DNA from: Viola odorata
Lineage: Eukaryota; Streptophyta; Magnoliopsida; Malpighiales; Violaceae
Length of the DNA: 64,000 nt
Assembly (NCBI GenBank): GCA_963691705.1
Contig: OY829540.1
Location: forward strand, 65,210,367 to 65,274,366
Reading direction: 5' to 3'
Shown here: positions 24,725 through 34,946 of the stretch, one piece after another
How positions within the stretch are numbered: the first letter of the stretch is position 1
How the letters are laid out: every line of letters begins with the position of its first letter
Made by a program: the position numbers and the translations under genes
The notes under the pieces: generated by a model
What the model saw: only the letters and a program-made list of their open reading frames with translations
Database searches by the model: none
What the model was told of the DNA's origin: nothing

Positions 24725-25543
24725 ATGGCTACTTGTCATGTTCGTTCGATCAGCTTACCGTCTAGATCTCATCCTCTAGTACTAAGTGTTGAGGAGCAGT
24801 TGTGCAATCTGAAGGCATCACAATCTTCCTCAGTATGCCACAAACTCGCTGGCCTAAAAGATTTGTGTGAGTGTGTCGATGATTTCCTTCAGCTGTCGCT
24901 TACACAACAGAATCTCTACAACAATGGAAAGAGTGAATGTGTGGAAGAGATCCTGAAAGGATCTCTAAGGTTGCTGGATTTGTGCAGCAACACAAGAGAT
25001 GTTTTCTCACAGTCAAAGGAAAGCCTGCAGGAACTCGAATCATCTCTTCGAAGAAGAAAATCCGGCTTGACAAGTGAGGTTGATGCATACATGGCAGCTA
25101 GAAAGAAACTGAACAAAGACATCAGCAAGTGTCTGAAGAATTTGAAGAGAAAAGAGAAGAATCTTGCGGTATCATCCTCAAAAGAAATCAACATCCTAAG
25201 GAATGTAGAGGAAACTAGTTTCGCTGTGCTTGAGGACATCATATCTTTCATTTCTCAGACAAAGTCAAACAAGTCTTCTGGCTGGTCTATTGTCCCTAAA
25301 TTGATACAATCAAAGCGTGTATCATGCGAAAGCAATGCACAAGCCAGCGAAGTCGAGAAGATCGATGTAGAATTGCTTTTCCTGAAGTCAAACAAAGAGA
25401 ACGATGCTACACAAGTCCAAAATGTTTTGAAAGGATTGAAATCAGTGGAATCAAGCATTCAAGAAATGGAGGAAGAATTAGAATGTGTCTATCGGAGACT
25501 GGTGAAAGCCAGAGTCTCCCTTCTCAACATTCTCAACCATTAG
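24725..25543 (+). CDS. DUF241 family protein, copy D
   Basis: Single exon, 272 residues, intact, starting MATCHVRSISLPSRSHPLVL. It is very similar to copy C across the whole length (CVDDFLQL, SNTRDVFSQSKESLQELESS, KLIQSKRVSCESNAQ, VYRRLVKARVSLLNILNH), so C and D are the youngest duplicate pair. Between basic and acidic helices it keeps the SGLTSEVDAYMAARKK segment that is shorter in C. A short AT/AC repeat follows in the 3' flank (about 25607-25629). No targeting signal or enzyme motif is visible. The function is unknown. Confidence 0.9.
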   Translation: MATCHVRSISLPSRSHPLVLSVEEQLCNLKASQSSSVCHKLAGLKDLCECVDDFLQLSLTQQNLYNNGKSECVEEILKGSLRLLDLCSNTRDVFSQSKESLQELESSLRRRKSGLTSEVDAYMAARKKLNKDISKCLKNLKRKEKNLAVSSSKEINILRNVEETSFAVLEDIISFISQTKSNKSSGWSIVPKLIQSKRVSCESNAQASEVEKIDVELLFLKSNKENDATQVQNVLKGLKSVESSIQEMEEELECVYRRLVKARVSLLNILNH

Positions 25544-27080
25544 TTTGATATAGGTGCTTTTCATTCACTCGCAGGAAAATTTTGTAGAGTACATTTTGTC
25601 ACATTGTATATATATATATACACACACAAGTGAATACAAATATCATACAACAAAACAAATTCTTCTTATTCATTCTTGTTTTCTGAGTATCTGTTCTTTC
25701 CTTTAAGTTAATCATGGACACGAAAGACGGGTTTCAGATTAAGGCCATAAACCTATGAAAATTTTGCAAAAGGATAGTTTCCAGTCCAAGTAATGTACTA
25801 GTAGTTTATCATGAAAGTTGAACAACCATGTAACTCCTTAGGAAGTATTTCAATTGTATTTTGTTCAAGATTTTACTGAAACTGAAACCTGCCGCCATCT
25901 ATTCAAAGAGTACTATAAACATATCTTCCTTTCCTAACAAGCTTCTTGGACTTTTCCTATCTTACATGTGCATCTTGCTAAAATTTTGATTGATTATTGA
26001 AGAAAAACAAGAAGAAGATGCAAAGAAATTAACAAGTGCTTGAGAAATCTGAAGAGAAAGCAGAAGAATCTCAAAACTAAAGAAAAGACTATATAATAGC
26101 TAATGCCAAGAAATCAATTAGGTGGAGGGTGATAAATAAGGCACTCGTGCGCGGACCAAACACCATTTTCCTGAAAACATAGCTGTCAAGATTCCACTTT
26201 CCGAGAGAGTTCCTGATGATCCAAACGATCCACTTGCATCCTGTTCTAGTTCCATCAATTTCAATATTGCTGGTAAACGGGGGGCTCGTTCATGTATACA
26301 CACATGTTTAATGAAACTCAATTGAAACCGTACTCATGTTTCATTGTTTTTTATGCAACTTGCGTGCCTCCTGTGGTCCTGGGTCATTTTCTTCTCTTGT
26401 TCCTGTGTGATTTAGAAAACGCAGATAATTCGTTACACGAGGAACCGCAGGCTGTCTTCTGCAAACCATAGCTGTCAAGATTCCACCTGCTCCCTCACAA
26501 ACTACACAACCTATAAGCTAATTCTTTTTCTTTTGCTCAACCTCTAAAAATATTAGGTGCTGGATTTGATACCCGTGTGCACGTCTACCTATTACATCTC
26601 ACTTTCATGTAATAATCATTGAATTTTGATAGTTTGTTGCAGCGATTCTTGATAATGAAACAGGAAACAAGTGTTGAAGAATCCAACTATTTAATTGATT
26701 TATTAAGCACTTGCTCATCAAAACAGGATGGTATAGAACATGGACACCTACGCATTTTCACTTAATCCATTAGATTATAACCCACTTGATATTTTCTGTC
26801 TGCAGCCTTGCTAGCATTGCTGTTCGTGCGCATCGATAGTTTAGTTAGCCCAAGATTTGTTTTTAATGGAAGTATAATCCATTGATGAGATACTAGTGAC
26901 AAAAATAATATTGCAGAATTTGCAATGACACAACAATGCAGGACCTGAAGGACGCATTTTTTATTTGTCAGGACTATCTCTATATATAATAGATGTAAAA
27001 GGGGTGGCTCAAACAACATTAAAGCCCCAACTTTTTCCAGTACACCAAACATTGATTTTTCGTGTTGAAACGCGACAAAA
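25544..27080 (+). promoter_or_regulatory. D-E spacer with a gene relic and copy E promoter
   Basis: This spacer is longer than the others. It holds a relic of DUF241 coding sequence near 26018, and two copies of the distal box AGCTGTCAAGATTCCAC (about 26181 and 26470) where other spacers have one. The second lies about 610 bases before copy E. A TATA box (TATATATAA) is at 26981-26989. The CCACATGACAGC box is not clearly kept here. The likely reading is one lost gene copy between D and E. Confidence 0.55.
26018..26080 (+). pseudogene. DUF241 relic fragment
   Basis: The sequence reads KEINKCLRNLKRKQKNL in one frame, matching the internal KEILKCLRNLNKKEKN of copy B and the ISKCLKNLKRKEKNL of copy D, at DNA as well as protein level. 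No other coding part is recognisable on either side. It looks like the last trace of a deleted array member. Confidence 0.7.
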
Positions 27081-27944
27081 ATGTCTACTTGTCATGTACG
27101 TTCCATCAGTATGCCCTCTAAATCTCATCCTGTAGCTCTAAACATTGAAGAGAGATTGTCCAATTTGAAGGCATTTCAGTCTTCATCATTATGCAACAAA
27201 TTGGGTGGCCTAAAGGATGTGTATGATTGCCTTGATGACTTGCTTCAACTTCCACATATCCAGCAGGCTCTCTCGCATCAATTTCTACGCGAATACGTGG
27301 AAGAAGCATTGACCGGATCCTTTGTGTTGCTTGATGCTTGTGGCACAGCCAGGGGTGTGTTTTCGCAGCTGAAGGAAAGCGTGGAGGGATTTGAAGTATC
27401 GGTTCGGAGAAGGAGATCATGCAGAGAATCTAGCTTGGCAAGTGAGGTTGATGCATACATAGAATCAAGAACAAGATTGAATAAGGTGATCAGCAATTGT
27501 CTGAGAGATTTGAAGAGAAAGGAGAAGAAGGCTCGCAGTGCAGAATCATCCTTGGAGAGCGACTCCAACTTGATGAGAGTGATTAACATTCTAAGGACTA
27601 TTCAGGACATTACTGTTGCAGTTTTTGAATCTGTCTTGACTTTTGTCCTGACAACCAAGGCAAAATCAAAGTCCTCATCCTGGTCTGCTGTCTCGAAACT
27701 ATTACTATCCAAACGCGCATCATGTGATCACAGCAATGTTAATTCCAAAGAAGTGGAGAACATCAATGCACAATTGGTTCTCCTGAGGTCAAGCAAGGGA
27801 AGCAGTTTAGAGCAAGTTCAAAATGTTCTGACAGGATTGCAGGCATTTGAGTCGAGCATTCAGGAAATCGAGCAAGAGTTGGAATCTGTCTATAGGAGAT
27901 TGGTGAAAGCAAGAGTGTCACTCCTTAACATTTTCAACAATTAG
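27081..27944 (+). CDS. DUF241 family protein, copy E
   Basis: Single exon, 287 residues, intact, starting MSTCHVRSISMPSKSHPV. It carries all family landmarks: NIEERLSNLKAF, CLDDLLQLPHIQQ, a basic VSVRRRRSCRESS stretch, SLASEVDAYIESRTRLNK, SAVSKLLLSKRASC, SSIQEIEQELESVYRRLVKA and VSLLNIFNN. It is about 15 residues longer than C and D, mainly in the linker AESSLESDSNLMRVINIL, which matches the F/G pseudogene (ENGSNLMTVISIL). E is thus closer to the split copy downstream than to C and D. The function is unknown, as for the family. Confidence 0.9.
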   Translation: MSTCHVRSISMPSKSHPVALNIEERLSNLKAFQSSSLCNKLGGLKDVYDCLDDLLQLPHIQQALSHQFLREYVEEALTGSFVLLDACGTARGVFSQLKESVEGFEVSVRRRRSCRESSLASEVDAYIESRTRLNKVISNCLRDLKRKEKKARSAESSLESDSNLMRVINILRTIQDITVAVFESVLTFVLTTKAKSKSSSWSAVSKLLLSKRASCDHSNVNSKEVENINAQLVLLRSSKGSSLEQVQNVLTGLQAFESSIQEIEQELESVYRRLVKARVSLLNIFNN

Positions 27945-28765
27945 TGTTGTAGAGTACAAATTTGTAGATGAATAGAATCGTGAATTGACCATTACAGAAA
28001 ATAATCGAAGTTATGCATCCCAATGAAAGCTCAATAGAATTGTTTAATGGCATCTGTATATGTTTTTGTAAAATGCGGCACAAATGCATTGATTTTTGAA
28101 ATTGGCATGTCCTTTTCATCTGAACAAACAAAAGGCGATAACAGAAAGAAATGAACATTATTTACACATGACTCGCCGCCACGTGATCAATTGGCATGTA
28201 GAAGCTCAGCTGATAAGAATTCTAACAGCTGGTTGTCGAGGCAGCATTCCACTTTTGCGCATCTGTACTTGTTGCATTTTCTTTAATAACTAGCTGCAGT
28301 TGTTATCCCTCAGCTGTAACCTATGCCAATGAACATGAGACAGTTTCTGCCAAACCTGCATTAGTTAATTAACCATTTGTTGATAAAGTGACAGATCTGG
28401 TGTTTTCTTTTAAGAGATTCTGTCTGCAGATCATAAACAAGGTTACAACATGGACAAATAAGCACTTTACATGATTACATACATTTCTACTTTTGCCATC
28501 GAGTCATTGTTGCTCGTACGCGTCAGGATTTTTTAATGAAAGTTCTCATCTTCAATTGCGACAACAATGAAACATTGCCAACTAAAAAAAGAAGCAAAAG
28601 TAGACATGACAGCAAAAGCAAACATGGAAGGATGAGATTCCTTATGACTTCCATTGCTTCTATATGTAGAGAGGTAGAATAGGTTCCTAGAACAACAACA
28701 ACAACAACAACAAACTTGTATACATTCATTATTTTTCACAGGCTTTCTTGTGTTAAAAGTGAAAA
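27945..28765 (+). promoter_or_regulatory. promoter region of split DUF241 copy F
   Basis: It has a diverged distal box (GTTGTCGAGGCAGCATTCCAC, near 28232), a middle module (TTCTGTCTGCA near 28418, GGATTTTTTAATGAAAG near 28526), a degenerate ACATGACAGC box near 28604 and a weak TATATG near 28662. The leader contains a CAA-type trinucleotide repeat. Confidence 0.5.
28691..28712. repeat. (AAC)7 repeat in a leader
   Basis: Seven AAC units lie between the TATA-like site and the ATG of DUF241 copy F. CAA-type repeats are common in plant 5'UTRs. Confidence 0.85.
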
Positions 28766-28837
28766 ATGGCTGCTCGTCATGTTCGCTCCATCAGCTTACC
28801 ATCTACATCCCATCCAGTAACTCTAACCATTGAGGAG

Positions 28838-28988
28838 TGTAATAATACTCTCTTACTTTATTAAAACATACCATTACAATATATATATACCCTAATACCA
28901 TATACCTAATACTAATACAACGTATATACATACGTATATAAATACGTATATCTAACACTCCCCCTCAAGCTGGAGCATAGATCTAACA
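28838..28988 (-). mobile_element. copia LTR remnant with PPT, deleted element
   Basis: It is flanked by the 5-bp direct repeat AGGAG (28833-28837, 28989-28993). On the minus strand it reads TGTTAGAT, then a 23-bp internal piece ending in the polypurine tract GAGGGGGAG, then a 120-bp LTR that begins TGTTAGATATACG and ends ATTACA (28957 back to 28838). The first eight bases repeat the LTR start. This fits a full element reduced by a deletion between the 5'LTR start and the region before the 3'PPT. Confidence 0.82.
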
Positions 28989-29353
28989 AGGAGCAATTGT
29001 GCAAATTGAAGGCATCACAATCGGCATCAGTATCCCGAAAATTGGGTGGCGTGAAAGATTTGTACGAGACCCTTGACGGTTTTCTCCAACTTCAACACAC
29101 CCAACAGACTCTCTCCAACGAACTGCGAAGTTCATTTGTAGAAGAGGTGTTGAGTGGATTCCTTATGCTGTTAGATACGTGTGGCGCCGCAGAGATGTTT
29201 TCTCACAACAAAAAGAAGGCCTGAAGGAAGAATTATCTCTTCAAATCCGGAGATGCAGAGAATCAGATTTGACAGCTGAAGTTGACTCATGCTTGGCATC
29301 TAGAAAAAGATTACATAAGCTATATGCAAGTTCCTAAGAAATTTGAAGAGAAA

Positions 29354-29480
29354 GGAGAAGAACAACCATGCAGCTAAGTCCTTGGAAAATGGCTCCAACT
29401 TGATGACAGTGATCAGCATCCTCAAGACAGTTGAGGAAATCACCATTGCAGTCTTCCATTTTCGTCTTTTTTGTCGTTAC
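29354..29480 (+). repeat. 127-bp direct repeat, left copy
   Basis: This part of DUF241 copy F recurs at 39094-39220 with the same length and about five differences. The two copies bound the 9.6-kb inserted block exactly. It encodes the KTVEEITIAVF region. Confidence 0.9.
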
Positions 29481-29646
29481 GGATGGTTGACGATTCCGTC
29501 AAAAAAATAATTTAATACAACTTATCACACAATAATATAATAAAATTGTAGCAAATAACAAGAGGATCATTCTGTAGGAATTTAAGGACAATTTTAATTT
29601 CTTAATATGATCAATTGTTATAGTGGAAGTAACCAATGAAAAGGGG
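29481..29646. other. unidentified insert sequence, left arm
   Basis: AT-rich DNA not related to DUF241, lying between the left 127-bp repeat and the LINE 3' end. It ends in the LINE target duplication. With 38425-39093 it would form an insert of about 820 bp before the LINE arrived. I recognise no coding or terminal motif. Confidence 0.5.
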
Positions 29647-29794
29647 TTTTTTTTTTTTTTTAATAAGCGGAAGAAAATATATATTAATATAAGCCATTAG
29701 AAAATGGCTGAAGAAAGGGAAGAATATACAAGAACAGAGTAATTGAAGGACCTAACTCACAAGGCAAAACACAAAACGCTGTCCAAAATGCAGA

Positions 29795-31013
29795 TTAGCC
29801 CCAAGAAGTAAGCCATGCAGACGAAGCAGACATAGAGGCAAGGGAGTAGGGGAAGTTGATATCTAAACTTTTGATCCATCTATGCCACAGAGCCATGATA
29901 ACATCTATGATCCTATCCTTATGCTGCACTTCATGCTGAAAAACTACTTGATTACGTTTCTTCCAAATACTCCAAGCTACCACATAGAATAGTATTTTCC
30001 ACATGCGATGCCCCTGAACATTCCTTCCTGGTAGGAAGCTAGCCCACATCAACCAGAGATCAAGTAAACTCCTCGGTTGGCACCATTTTACACCCAACCA
30101 ACCCATGCAAAAATCCCAGCAAACACTAGCAACCTCACATTGTAATAGCAAGTGGTCCACAACTTCTGAACTCCTGTTACACATGGGGCAGCTATCATCC
30201 GTTACCATTTCCCTACGATGTAGGAATTCCTTAGTAACTAAGCGGCCCTTAAACGACAACCACATGAAAAATTCAATTCTGTAAGGAACTATGGTAGTCC
30301 AACACGACTGAAGATGGGGCATGAGGCCAAATGCAGCTCTCTCTAAACCCACACACCAAGAATTTACAGAGAAGTCTTTGGCATCATCAGTCCAGTTAAT
30401 CTTATCCTTCTGATCTTCTTTGATATTCGTCGGCAATCTATCTTTCATGTTATCCCACTCCGCCTTCTCCCAATCGAACAACTCTCTCCTCCACTGAACT
30501 CGCCACTCCCAAGATTCCTCACCACGAAGACCATACTCCCTCACGGTACCCTGCTTATTACAAGCTAGATTATACAAGCGAGGGTGCAACAAGGCCAACG
30601 GTTTCTTGTTAGCGATAGGATCCCACCAGAAGGAAGCACTTCTCCCATCTCCCACTACTACTTCTGATCTTGCTGTCCAATAATCAAAATAATCCCCCCC
30701 TGCTAAGCAGTTTCATGATATCTCTCCAAACAGCTGAAAGATTTGCTTCCCTAGGCTGCCATAAATCTCCTAGATTGCTAATGTTATACTTCTTCCGCAC
30801 TAAATCTGCCCAAATCTTCCCACTTCCCTTCACTAGGTCCCAGACCCATTTAAACAAGAAACCCACATTCTTAGCACGTAAGTTGCCAATTCCCAATCCT
30901 CCAAATTCCGGTTTCCTTGTGATTTCCTTCCAACTCACCTTCGCCAAGCCTCTTTTCTGATCGTCCCCACTCCACATAAACCTACGCATAATCCCTTCAC
31001 ACTGCTTAATAAC
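29795..31013 (-). pseudogene. LINE ORF2, C-terminal part
   Basis: Two overlapping frames: 31013-30684 (IKQCEGIMRRFMWSGDD, KPEFGGLGIGNLRAKN) and 30655-29795 (GRSASFWWDP, FFMWLSFKGRLVTKEFL, CPMCNRSSEVVDHLLLQCEV). The last is the zf-RVT motif (CxxC, then HLLLQC) typical of plant L1-type LINEs. A frameshift lies around 30660-30690. It continues upstream across the nested LTR element at 34942. Confidence 0.85.
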
Positions 31014-31018
31014 ACTTT

Positions 31019-32074
31019 TGATACGATCCTGGTTCCTTAGGATGCGTAGCACCAATTTTGATCTTTGTTCAAAGACGGATTTCCTGCGGAAATAGATAAC
31101 TCGACAAGTACGAGCTTAGACCACTTAGCTAACCTGTGCTAAGAGCCCTAATCGATTTCAAGTCAAGGGTCTTGAATCGGGTTCTTAGGACTAGACTCAA
31201 CAATGTGAGAATCACACTAAGATAAACGACACAATAATACAATTCCAAGATTTACTTGTATACGACTCAAGTATTGCGGACTCAAGAAGAACAAGGTTCA
31301 ACCAACTTGAACAAGGGGCGGAGATTGAAGAGAATATCTCAATTTATCAAATAACAGCCAAGTTTCTAAGGAGGCCAAGTGGCTCCTTAAATAAGGTTAC
31401 AAGCAAACCCTAATTCCAAAATAGGAATATTACATAAAGTAAAACACTTTAACTAATTAACTAATTAACTAATTAACTAATTACAGTAAATATAAATATA
31501 TTTAAATACATTCCAGCAGCCCATGTCGAGTTCCCCATCATCGGGCCAAGGTTTGGGCCGAAACTTCAAGTTGTATGTTGCCTCGCGTACAGACTGCACG
31601 CCATAATGTCGACGTCCATAACTTTTAAACCACTGGGCCAAATGAGCTGAATCTTGTCCCAGATGAAAGCTAACATCCTGAAGTTTCCAACTAGAGGTCG
31701 ATCGCATGATTCCGACATGTACAACTCTGGTTACGTTCCGACGAAGTTGCCTGTTGTGTCTGCACCTAGAACTGCTGTGTGCGAGATTGTCATCTCGAAT
31801 CTCCTTGATATCTACTTCTCTGAATGCTCTGAAACTTGGACACAGCCTTCCTAAGACTCCAATAGGTCTTGTATATGTGCTAGATCTTTTATTGAAGCCG
31901 TTCTTCCAAGGGTTGACTCGGATGGATGTCAAACCTTGTGCTAGGTGCCTCCAAGCCACCTTCCATGTCATCCTTCGCCTGAAAGCTTGATCAAGCAGCG
32001 TCTCCTGCCTTGTCTCCATGTCTAGGGGTTGCTGAATGGTCACTGGGGTTAGCCATGGGGCTAGGATCGTATCA
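31019..32074 (-). repeat. 3' LTR of the nested element
   Basis: 1056 bp on the minus strand. It includes four AACTAATT units near 31450-31485; the other LTR has five, which accounts for the length difference. Confidence 0.9.
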
Positions 32075-32916
32075 TTCCCTTCCCCTTCGAAAAGATTCGC
32101 CCTCGAATCTGATTCTTTTAAGACAACAATTCTATCAGAATCAACAAAGGAAACACATGAAGGAAAGGGATTACCCAAGGCATCCAACTCTGATTGTTGC
32201 AACTTAGACAACTCCTTCTCCTTCAAAACATCTTGCTCTTGCTGCCTCTCTTTTTCTCTCTTGATTCCTTTGGTAATCTCGTATTCAGCATGTGACTTAG
32301 CTAGCCATTGTTGATCCTCAAAAACTTCAGCTGGAGTCAAAGGTACCAAGGTGAATTTTCTGCCATCCTTCACTAACTTGTAGTGGTTGCTTCTTCTCTC
32401 ATGCTTGGCCTCTCTATCAAAATGCCACGGTCTTCCAAGGAGGATATGACTTGCCTGCATAGGTACAACATCACAAAGTACCTCTTCTTTATACTTGCCA
32501 ATGCCGAATTTAACAAGTACTTGCTGATCCACCATGATCCCATCACCATTCGTCATCCCATGCAACTGATATGGCTTCGGATGCTTCACGGTTTGCAAAC
32601 CTAGCTTGTCAACCATTAACCAACTCGCACAATTGGTGTTGTTCCCATTGTCAATTATGATGGAGCACCCTTTCTTATCAATCACACCACGAGTGTGAAA
32701 TAAATTATCTCGTCGCTCCTTATCGGACACATCCGAAACATGACCGTCGCTTGGCACACCCGCTGCCCTAGGAATAGGGTTTATGGTGGCCAAGGCTTCC
32801 ATCCTAGCCATCCTAACATCAGCAGCCAATTGACTCTCAATCATCGCCCTGAGCTGTTCAGTGATGGCAGCTAACATGGTCGGCACATCTGGTTGTTGAA
32901 CCCCTTCTTGAGACAT
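31477..32916 (-). CDS. gag remnant with retropepsin-like domain
   Basis: The frame is 479 codons. It begins with a short gag-like N-terminus (MSQEGVQQPDVPTM, LRAMIESQLAAD), jumps to RRDNLFHTRG, and then has an aspartic-protease-like domain: CSIIIDNGNNTNCASWLMVD, VLVKFGIGKYKEEVLCDVVPMQASHILLGRPW. The usual Asp-Thr/Ser-Gly is Asp-Asn-Gly here, so protease activity is doubtful. The capsid and zinc-knuckle regions expected of Ty3/gypsy gag are missing. A Lys/Glu-rich stretch follows, and the last 200 codons or so run into the LTR, which may be fortuitous. It is open, but I would not assume that it is functional. Confidence 0.6.
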   Translation of the reverse strand: MSQEGVQQPDVPTMLAAITEQLRAMIESQLAADVRMARMEALATINPIPRAAGVPSDGHVSDVSDKERRDNLFHTRGVIDKKGCSIIIDNGNNTNCASWLMVDKLGLQTVKHPKPYQLHGMTNGDGIMVDQQVLVKFGIGKYKEEVLCDVVPMQASHILLGRPWHFDREAKHERRSNHYKLVKDGRKFTLVPLTPAEVFEDQQWLAKSHAEYEITKGIKREKERQQEQDVLKEKELSKLQQSELDALGNPFPSCVSFVDSDRIVVLKESDSRANLFEGEGNDTILAPWLTPVTIQQPLDMETRQETLLDQAFRRRMTWKVAWRHLAQGLTSIRVNPWKNGFNKRSSTYTRPIGVLGRLCPSFRAFREVDIKEIRDDNLAHSSSRCRHNRQLRRNVTRVVHVGIMRSTSSWKLQDVSFHLGQDSAHLAQWFKSYGRRHYGVQSVREATYNLKFRPKPWPDDGELDMGCWNVFKYIYIYCN

Positions 32917-33877
32917 CTATAAGTTTCCTGAAATTCACAACACAAAAGAAAACGTAAAATTGCACTAACCTAGCACTCCCTCACGTGTTTACTCTCGTTT
33001 TTAAACACTCTAATAATCTCACCCAAAATCCTCTCAAAAACTCCTGCAATTGTCAAGTGTTAGTAAGACTCAAGAGTTCAAGAAAAGCTTCCAAGAAGAC
33101 TCTCAAAGAAAACTAGCACGGAAAAGAATTGTGACACTTGATATTTGAGTAATTGCAAGAACAACCAATCAAACAAATAGCAAGTAGAGTAGAAGGCAAT
33201 TTCAAGGAATCAAAGAAAGCTCAAAATTGACTCGAAAGGACTCAAACAAGTTCAATTTCAGTTCTGTTTTTTATTGTTTTTGACTATGAACACAGTTTAG
33301 TGTTTTGATCACAACTTTTTACTCTTACCTTAGAATCTACTGATTCTTTTTGATTCAGAAGCCCAACAAACACAGCTTTCCAACGGATCATTTTTCACTC
33401 AAAACGGACTTCAGTAGCTATATATACAAATTCAATTTCGACTTGAAAGAAATTGTGCAGAATTTGGCAGAAACACAATTTAGTAAATCAGGTGCAGCTT
33501 TTGACTCTGATGTCTGAATCACTTGATTCTTTTTGATTTGGAAACCTAACACACTCAGCTTTCCAACGAGACCAAAATCACCCAAATCAGACTTCAGTTT
33601 CTATATATATAAATACAAATTCAACAACTGATACTGAACAGAATTTTCTCTTGTATTTCGTGACCTTCTTGTGGGTAGAAAACGCAAGTAATTTAGCGAA
33701 TTTCAACACAACAAACTGGAACGAAACACAACCAATTGTATTCAAGTAACTAACCAAGCACAGCAAAGAAATCGGTTTTAGAATGGAGTAGAAAGAGAAT
33801 ACCGATTTCAACAAAGAAAACTTGAAACAATTGAAGATACTTACCAATCTTTGAACGCCTTAAGCTCCGCTACCAAC
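32917..33877. other. 5' untranslated part of the nested element
   Basis: Between the 5'LTR and the gag-like frame. It holds the primer-site-like motif next to the LTR and a loose direct repeat: a segment around CTTTTTGATT and CCAACG occurs near 33350 and again near 33530. No frame is credible. Confidence 0.6.
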
Positions 33878-34941
33878 TGATACGATCCTGGTTCCTTAGG
33901 ATGCGTAGCACCAATTTTGATCTTTGTTCAAAGACGGATTTCCTGCGGAAATAGATAACTCGACAAGTACGAGCTTAGACCACTTAGCTAACCTGTGCTA
34001 AGAGCCCTAATCGATTTCAAGTCAAGGGTCTTGAATCGGGTTCTTAGGACTAGACTCAACAATGTGAGAATCACACTAAGATAAACGACACAATAATACA
34101 ATTCCAAGATTTACTTGTATACGACTCAAGTATTGCGGACTCAAGAAGAACAAGGTTCAACCAACTTGAACAAGGGGCGGAGATTGAAGAGAATATCTCA
34201 ATTTATCAAATAACAGCCAAGTTTCTAAGGAGGCCAAGTGGCTCCTTAAATAAGGTTACAAGCAAACCCTAATTCCAAAATAGGAATATTACATAAAGTA
34301 AAACACTTTAACTAATTAACTAATTAACTAATTAACTAATTAACTAATTACAGTAAATATAAATATATTTAAATACATTCCAGCAGCCCATGTCGAGTTC
34401 CCCATCATCGGGCCAAGGTTTGGGCCGAAACTTCAAGTTGTATGTTGCCTCGCGTACAGACTGCACGCCATAATGTCGACGTCCATAACTTTTAAAACAC
34501 TGGGCCAAATGAGCTGAATCTTATCCCAGATGAAAGCTAACATCCTGAAGTTTCCAACTAGAGGTCGATCGCATGATTCCGACATGTACATCTCTGGTTA
34601 CGTTCCGACGAAGTTGCCTGTTGTGTCTGCACCTAGAACTGCTGTGTGCGAGATTGTCATCTCGAATCTCCTTGATATCTACTTCTCTGAATGCTCTGAA
34701 ACTTGGACACAGCCTTCCTAAGACTCCAATAGGTCTTGTATATGTGCTAGATCTTTTATTGAAGCCGTTCTTCCAAGGGTTGACTCGGATGGATGTCAAA
34801 CCTTGTGCTAGGTGCCTCCAAGCCACCTTCCATGTCATCCTTCGCCTGAAAGCTTGATCAAGCAGCGTCTCCTGCCTTGTCTCCATGTCTAGGGGTTGCT
34901 GAATGGTCACTAGGGTTAGCCATGGGGCTAGGATCGTATCA
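33878..34941 (-). repeat. 5' LTR of the nested element
   Basis: 1064 bp on the minus strand, nearly identical to the LTR at 31019-32074, with five AACTAATT units near 34310-34350. Confidence 0.9.
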
Positions 34942-34946
34942 ACTTT

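Larger units (their letters stand above)
28766..29480 (+). pseudogene. DUF241 copy F, 5' part
   Basis: It begins MAARHVRSISLPSTSHPV and is cut at THEE by a 151-bp copia remnant. It resumes at 28994 with QLCKLKASQSAS, CVDGF-like ETLDGFLQLQHTQQ and VEEVLSGFLMLLDTCG, then loses frame near 29190 and stops at 29222. Family sequence can still be followed in other frames to 29480, where a large insertion begins. The missing 3' part is at 39094-39512. Both parts share a one-base frameshift in the repeated 127 bp, so the gene was already broken before the block arrived. Confidence 0.88.
31019..34941 (-). mobile_element. non-autonomous LTR retrotransposon, young
   Basis: LTRs at 31019-32074 and 33878-34941 begin TGATACGATCC and end GGATCGTATCA. 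The target duplication is ACTTT (31014-31018, 34942-34946), within the LINE. Orientation is minus: beside the right LTR is a primer-site-like TTGGTAGCGGAGC (a diverged initiator-Met site), and beside the left LTR a purine tract (GAAGGGGAAGGGAA). The internal region is only 1.8 kb and has no reverse transcriptase or integrase. By eye the LTRs differ by four substitutions and one 8-bp microsatellite unit, so insertion was recent. Confidence 0.9.
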
